Part shown: positions 60,758 through 64,000 of the stretch, one piece after another
Numbering within the stretch: position 1 is the stretch's first letter
How the letters are laid out: each line of letters starts with the position of its first letter
Source: Hahellaceae bacterium
GTDB taxonomy: Bacteria > Pseudomonadota > Gammaproteobacteria > Pseudomonadales > Oleiphilaceae
Assembly (NCBI GenBank): GCA_024234505.1
Contig: JACKOD010000006.1
Span: 1-64,000, forward strand
DNA: 64,000 nucleotides
Direction: 5' to 3'
Position numbers and translations under genes: made by a program
Notes under the pieces: model-generated
The model's database searches: none
Told to the model about the DNA's origin: nothing
What the model saw: only the letters and a program-made list of their open reading frames with translations

Positions 60758-60959
60758 AACGCCTCCCCCTGAACATGACAGGACTGACTGGCCAGATACA
60801 GGCTCAACACAAGCCTGTACATACCAAGTTTAGCAATTGCACAATAGATAACCGAATGAAGATGAGGCATTAGAGCAACATACTCTAAAGCCTCTTTTTC
60901 TTACAAAAAGAAGTTATGACCTGTTATAGCGGGCAGTGATGACCTGTTACACAGAAAGA

Positions 60960-61370
60960 TCAAGACCCATGCTTGGGATGATCAATATTCGCGATCAGGG
61001 CTCTGGCAAAATCTACCCGGGAAATTATCCCGACCAGCACGCCATCTTCGATCACCGGAATTCTCCGGCGACCACGCAGAAATAATTCGGATGTGACCAG
61101 GATGTTATCTTCGGCATTGACCACATCCACCTCACAGGTCATATGATTACCCACAATGTCACTGCCTGTTTGATAGTAGCCGTCCATTAACGCTTCTTTT
61201 AAACAGTCATATTCCGAAAGCATCCCGATGACACATCCTGCCGGGTCAACGACCGGGCCTCCTGAGCGGCCAGCCTTCAACAAACGGCGCAGTGCATCTA
61301 TCACACTATCTTCTCGCTTGAATGTAAGCACATTAGAGGTCATGTAGTCCCTCACCTTTAATGATTGCAT
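60960..61370 (-). CDS. CBS-domain pair protein
   Basis: A 136-residue protein consisting of two CBS motifs: VRDYMTSNVLTFKRED with SGGPVVDPAGCVIGMLSEYD, and VGNHMTCEVDVVNAED with RRIPVIEDGVLVGIISRVDF. Such stand-alone pairs bind adenine nucleotides and regulate partners. ATG 61370 is used; the frame open to 61439 adds 23 residues without domain support. No partner is evident nearby. Confidence 0.88.
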   Translation of the reverse strand: MQSLKVRDYMTSNVLTFKREDSVIDALRRLLKAGRSGGPVVDPAGCVIGMLSEYDCLKEALMDGYYQTGSDIVGNHMTCEVDVVNAEDNILVTSELFLRGRRRIPVIEDGVLVGIISRVDFARALIANIDHPKHGS

Positions 61371-61521
61371 GCATTGCCTCCCGGCCATTATCTGTTCAGT
61401 TACGCAGAATCCGGTGGATACCCCCCGGATTACAACCAAAAACCATGTCGTTTGAGTGCCAATTCATCTTAAGTTTAGTACAGAGCGCCCCGCGCGTCTC
61501 ATGTGGACACTCAAATTGCGA

Positions 61522-62481
61522 TCACCGCATAGACGGATCCATCACCAAAACCAGCTTCCCTCTCACATGGCCCTCTTCCAGGTGCTGGTGGGCTACGGCA
61601 GCATCGGTTAATGCATACTGCCCGGTCACATCGACTTTGACGTCGTGGGTATCCACCCATTCCAGAATTTCATCCAGTTGCAAGCGATCCGGGCGCACGG
61701 TCAATCCCTGGGCCCGAATGCCGGCCTCTTTCGCGGCTCGAATAATTTCGTCTGCTGTTACGGTGGGAACGGTCACTAATACGCCCTGAGGTGCCAGTAC
61801 TTCGAGAGAGCGGATTCCGGTTTCACCCCCGATGGTATCCAGCACAAAATCCAGGCCGTAACAGCACTCGATAAAACTGTTTTCCACATAGTCGATAGTC
61901 TCATCAGCACCTATCTCATGCAGAAAATCGTGCTTTTCCCGTGATGCGGTGGCAATCACGTAAGCGCCATGCGCTTTGGCAAACTGAACGGCAAAATGCC
62001 CCACACCACCCGCACCGGCATGAATCAGTATTTTGTCGCCTTCTCGCAGCCCCCCCACTTCAAAAAGCGCCTGCCAGGCCGTGAGTCCGGCCAACGGAAT
62101 CGCTGCGGCATGGGCCATATCCAACTCATCGGGAATAGCACAAAGATCATTTTCATCCGCCAGACAATATTCTGCATACCCGCCGCCCTGCAGAGGAAAC
62201 CCGATCATACCCACGACCCGATCTCCCACTTGCCAGCGTCCGTCAGGATCAGCAATCGCATCCACCACGCCGGCCACATCATAGCCGGGCACCCAAGGGA
62301 GCGAATCCATAATCTGTCGCGCCACAAAACCGGCGCCACGACGTGTTTTAAAATCAATCGGGTTGAGACCGGCCGCGCCGACCTTAATCCTGACCTGACC
62401 GGCCACCGGCTCGGGCATCTCACGTTCCACCAGAGTTAATACCGACGGATCACCAAACTCCGTGTAGGCTATCGCTCGCAT
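61522..62481 (-). CDS. NADPH:quinone reductase-like MDR oxidoreductase
   Basis: A 319-residue zinc-free medium-chain dehydrogenase/reductase. The GroES-like N-terminal domain (MRAIAYTEFGDPSVL ... VPGYDVAGVVDAI) is followed by a Rossmann domain with the nucleotide loop ILIHAGAGGVGHFAVQFAK. The C-terminal segment is typical of quinone oxidoreductases. No structural-zinc Cys cluster is present. Substrate unknown. Confidence 0.9.
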   Translation of the reverse strand: MRAIAYTEFGDPSVLTLVEREMPEPVAGQVRIKVGAAGLNPIDFKTRRGAGFVARQIMDSLPWVPGYDVAGVVDAIADPDGRWQVGDRVVGMIGFPLQGGGYAEYCLADENDLCAIPDELDMAHAAAIPLAGLTAWQALFEVGGLREGDKILIHAGAGGVGHFAVQFAKAHGAYVIATASREKHDFLHEIGADETIDYVENSFIECCYGLDFVLDTIGGETGIRSLEVLAPQGVLVTVPTVTADEIIRAAKEAGIRAQGLTVRPDRLQLDEILEWVDTHDVKVDVTGQYALTDAAVAHQHLEEGHVRGKLVLVMDPSMR

Positions 62482-62514
62482 ACCATTTACCTCCCGATCA
62501 GAATTGGGTAAAGC

Positions 62515-63489
62515 TTAGCTCAATAATCCCGGATTAGCCGGATGAATCGCCTCAGAAACCCATCGCTCGATCAACGCCCTTTCCAACTCCGGATAAATAT
62601 GGCTCATTACTTCGACAAATTCTGCCAGCAATGCCGGACTATCTTTCCGGTCAATTTGTCGGGCGAGTTCGACGATATGTTTGCGAGCGTTTTGCTGGAT
62701 AGGATCGTCTATATCCAGGTGTTTGAGAATCGCGTCCAGGCGCGAATTGACTTCGTTCAAGCGGCGCGCCAGCTCTTTATACTTATGATCCAGGCCATGT
62801 TTGAGCTTACGTATAACCCGCTCCATTTTTTCGTCATGGCGTCTTGAATGCTCGGTCTCCTCTTTAAGATCTTCGGAGCGGCCGTACAGATCCTGTAGTA
62901 AATGCGCCGTGTCCTGATCCAGTCGGGTAATGTCGCCCAGCATTTTGTCCACCCCGCCACGCAGCTCGTGGTCCATTTCGGTGAGCTGGTTTTCGAGTCG
63001 ACTAACCGCATGTTTAAACCGCTGAACAAATTGCTCACTCTCGCGTTCAATAAAAATTTGCAGCATTTCATCCCGCAATAATGCACGATTCCGGCCATCG
63101 GCCCGAATACTGTATTCTCCGGAAGGGCTGCAGTAGGGCCGCTGCTGTCCACTGGGCACTTCCACGCGAAGCAAGGGCTTGTCATCCGTATTTTCAGTCA
63201 CGATAAATACCTGAATGGGCGGCAAGCACGAAACAGCCATATTCTGAATTTGCAGGCGTGCATGGTCGCTCACATCGCACCCGACAATCAGGCCACGCTG
63301 CAAGCCATCGTCGCTGGTGTATTCATCAATGCCGATCAGGATGGCACCGCCTTTGCGGGAGTTGGCGAAAGCGATGAGTGTCTTGTGCTTCACCCCGGCG
63401 ATTTCACGTTTGAATTCGACATCGACACCTTCGCTCCCGCTGAGCAATTGTCGGGTACGTCGGCTCAGGCGTTTATATTCCTTACGCAT
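62515..63489 (-). CDS. AlbA_2 (Schlafen-like) domain protein with long coiled coil
   Basis: A 324-residue protein. The N-terminal AlbA_2/divergent-AAA domain (about residues 15-135) has the motif VEFKREIAGVKHKTLIAFAN followed by RKGGAILIGIDE, as in Schlafen-type nucleic-acid-binding proteins. The remainder (about 150-290) is strongly helical and charged, predicted coiled coil (heptads in LENQLTEMDHELRGG and LARRLNEVNSRLDAIL). ATG 63489 is used, since the extra 16 residues upstream are out of character. Role unknown; may be a regulator or defence factor. Confidence 0.85.
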   Translation of the reverse strand: MRKEYKRLSRRTRQLLSGSEGVDVEFKREIAGVKHKTLIAFANSRKGGAILIGIDEYTSDDGLQRGLIVGCDVSDHARLQIQNMAVSCLPPIQVFIVTENTDDKPLLRVEVPSGQQRPYCSPSGEYSIRADGRNRALLRDEMLQIFIERESEQFVQRFKHAVSRLENQLTEMDHELRGGVDKMLGDITRLDQDTAHLLQDLYGRSEDLKEETEHSRRHDEKMERVIRKLKHGLDHKYKELARRLNEVNSRLDAILKHLDIDDPIQQNARKHIVELARQIDRKDSPALLAEFVEVMSHIYPELERALIERWVSEAIHPANPGLLS

Positions 63490-63537
63490 TCGTCGTTCTC
63501 CACTACATGGCTTCCAACCTGTCTGGTCAGGGAACAC

Positions 63538-63716
63538 TGTTCAGAAAGCATACCGGAGATTTTACATTTGTTTGCATTCTGCCCGATAAAACATAGTGTA
63601 AAATTCGACCAAATAGCCAAAAGGAATTTAATCCTTCGTCGTTGTCATTAAATAGCATAAAAAAGTAATGACATAAAAAGGCTGACCTGTTTCTACCCCA
63701 CGATTTCCGGAGTTGT
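63538..63716. promoter_or_regulatory. Divergent promoter region before the DUF642-like gene
   Basis: AT-rich, with the inverted repeat GTCATTA/TAATGAC (63644-63672) and a smaller AAGGA/TCCTT dyad just upstream. These may be operators or transcript hairpins. A GGAG ribosome site precedes the ATG at 63717. Confidence 0.4.
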
Positions 63717-64000
63717 ATGAAATCCATTTTCGCAAACAGTCTTTTGACCCTGACGCTGGCTGGCAGTGCCCACGCAACCCTACTGGTTAACGGTGACTTC
63801 GAGGATGCCCAGTTGTCTGGCACTCGCTGGGGGGTGTTTAATGCAATTCCAGGCTGGCAGACAACGTTGGGCAGTGGAATTGAAATTCAGCGCAACACCA
63901 TCGTTTCAGCGCAATCGGGTAACCAATATGTTGAACTGGATTCATACAGCAACAGTGCGTTAACTCAGGGAATCCAGACCAACGCCGGACAAACCTATTT
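63717..64000 (+). CDS. Secreted DUF642-like carbohydrate-binding protein (5' part)
   Basis: Starts at ATG 63717 with a signal peptide (MKSIFANSLLTLTLAGSAHA) and continues as LLVNGDFEDAQLSGTRWGVF, then IPGWQT and YVELDS. This is the N-terminal pattern of DUF642 / choice-of-anchor secreted proteins, many of which carry PEP-CTERM sorting signals. The gene runs off the window end, so length and any sorting signal are unknown. Confidence 0.8.
   Translation, partial: MKSIFANSLLTLTLAGSAHATLLVNGDFEDAQLSGTRWGVFNAIPGWQTTLGSGIEIQRNTIVSAQSGNQYVELDSYSNSALTQGIQTNAGQTY

Noticed and set aside
1..64000. tRNA, rRNA, prophage or integron features
   Set aside because: I scanned by eye for T-loop-like GGTTCGA motifs, rRNA stretches, integrases and attachment-site repeats and found none that I could support. 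A tRNAscan or prophage search would be decisive.

Overview
The window looks like chromosomal DNA of a free-living, probably marine-type gammaproteobacterium of the Pseudomonadales/Oceanospirillales kind (Ketobacter-, Marinobacter- or Hahella-like). The basis is a Pseudomonas-type alginate locus, OruR-like AraC regulators, a DmdC-type acyl-CoA dehydrogenase, a YbiT-type ABC-F protein and many two-component and c-di-GMP proteins. This is inference from gene content; no rRNA or tRNA gene was seen and no species is claimed.

Layout. 0.3-2.4 kb: MAPEG and DUF4442 proteins and a LysR regulator. 2.4-3.3 kb: a small scrapyard holding a truncated IS200/IS605 transposase fused to a beheaded brnT toxin, an intact BrnA-like antitoxin, and an IS3 orfA relic. 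3.5-5.0 kb: cobQ with a possible cobalamin-riboswitch-like leader. 5.3-13.5 kb: a 2361-residue hybrid histidine kinase with three periplasmic solute-binding modules, then a REC/HD-GYP phosphodiesterase. 13.8-26.8 kb: a ten-gene alginate synthesis and export cluster in a non-Pseudomonas order (alg8-44-K-E-I-J-F-X-L-G) without algD or algA. 27.1-30.1 kb: accessory genes, namely an ATPase plus PD-(D/E)XK nuclease pair, an Imm11-like protein and a glutathione transferase. 30.3-36.8 kb: a six-gene operon for a periplasmic redox or assembly system (cytochrome-type DUF1592-like protein, DUF1501, TlpA, DUF4266, DUF3570, ApbE). 37.1-40.8 kb: an AraC regulator and cobC-cobT-cobU. 41.1-41.9 kb: three tandem sibling small-RNA genes. 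42-43.5 kb: a REC-REC-kinase interrupted by two homopolymer frameshifts. 43.7-64 kb: acyl-CoA dehydrogenase, YbiT, acyltransferase, AraC, amidase, an Hpt-REC-REC-GGDEF-EAL protein, SulP, TcdA, Fic, Na+/H+ antiporter, YbaK, CBS, quinone reductase and AlbA_2 proteins, and the start of a DUF642-like secreted protein.

How the parts may work together. Alg44 keeps a complete c-di-GMP-binding PilZ motif, and the genes just upstream encode a large multi-sensor kinase and a c-di-GMP-degrading HD-GYP response regulator. A plausible local circuit is: periplasmic ligand -> kinase -> HD-GYP -> local c-di-GMP -> alginate. The AlgG protein lacks the DPHD catalytic motif, so the polymer may stay poly-mannuronate.

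The strongest candidate for something undescribed is the triplicated small RNA at 41.19-41.85 kb: three ~93-nt genes with the same three-hairpin architecture, compensatory changes in the middle hairpin, a near-identical rho-independent terminator and identically spaced promoter boxes. The second is the ATPase/nuclease pair at 27.1-28.6 kb, a possible defence module.
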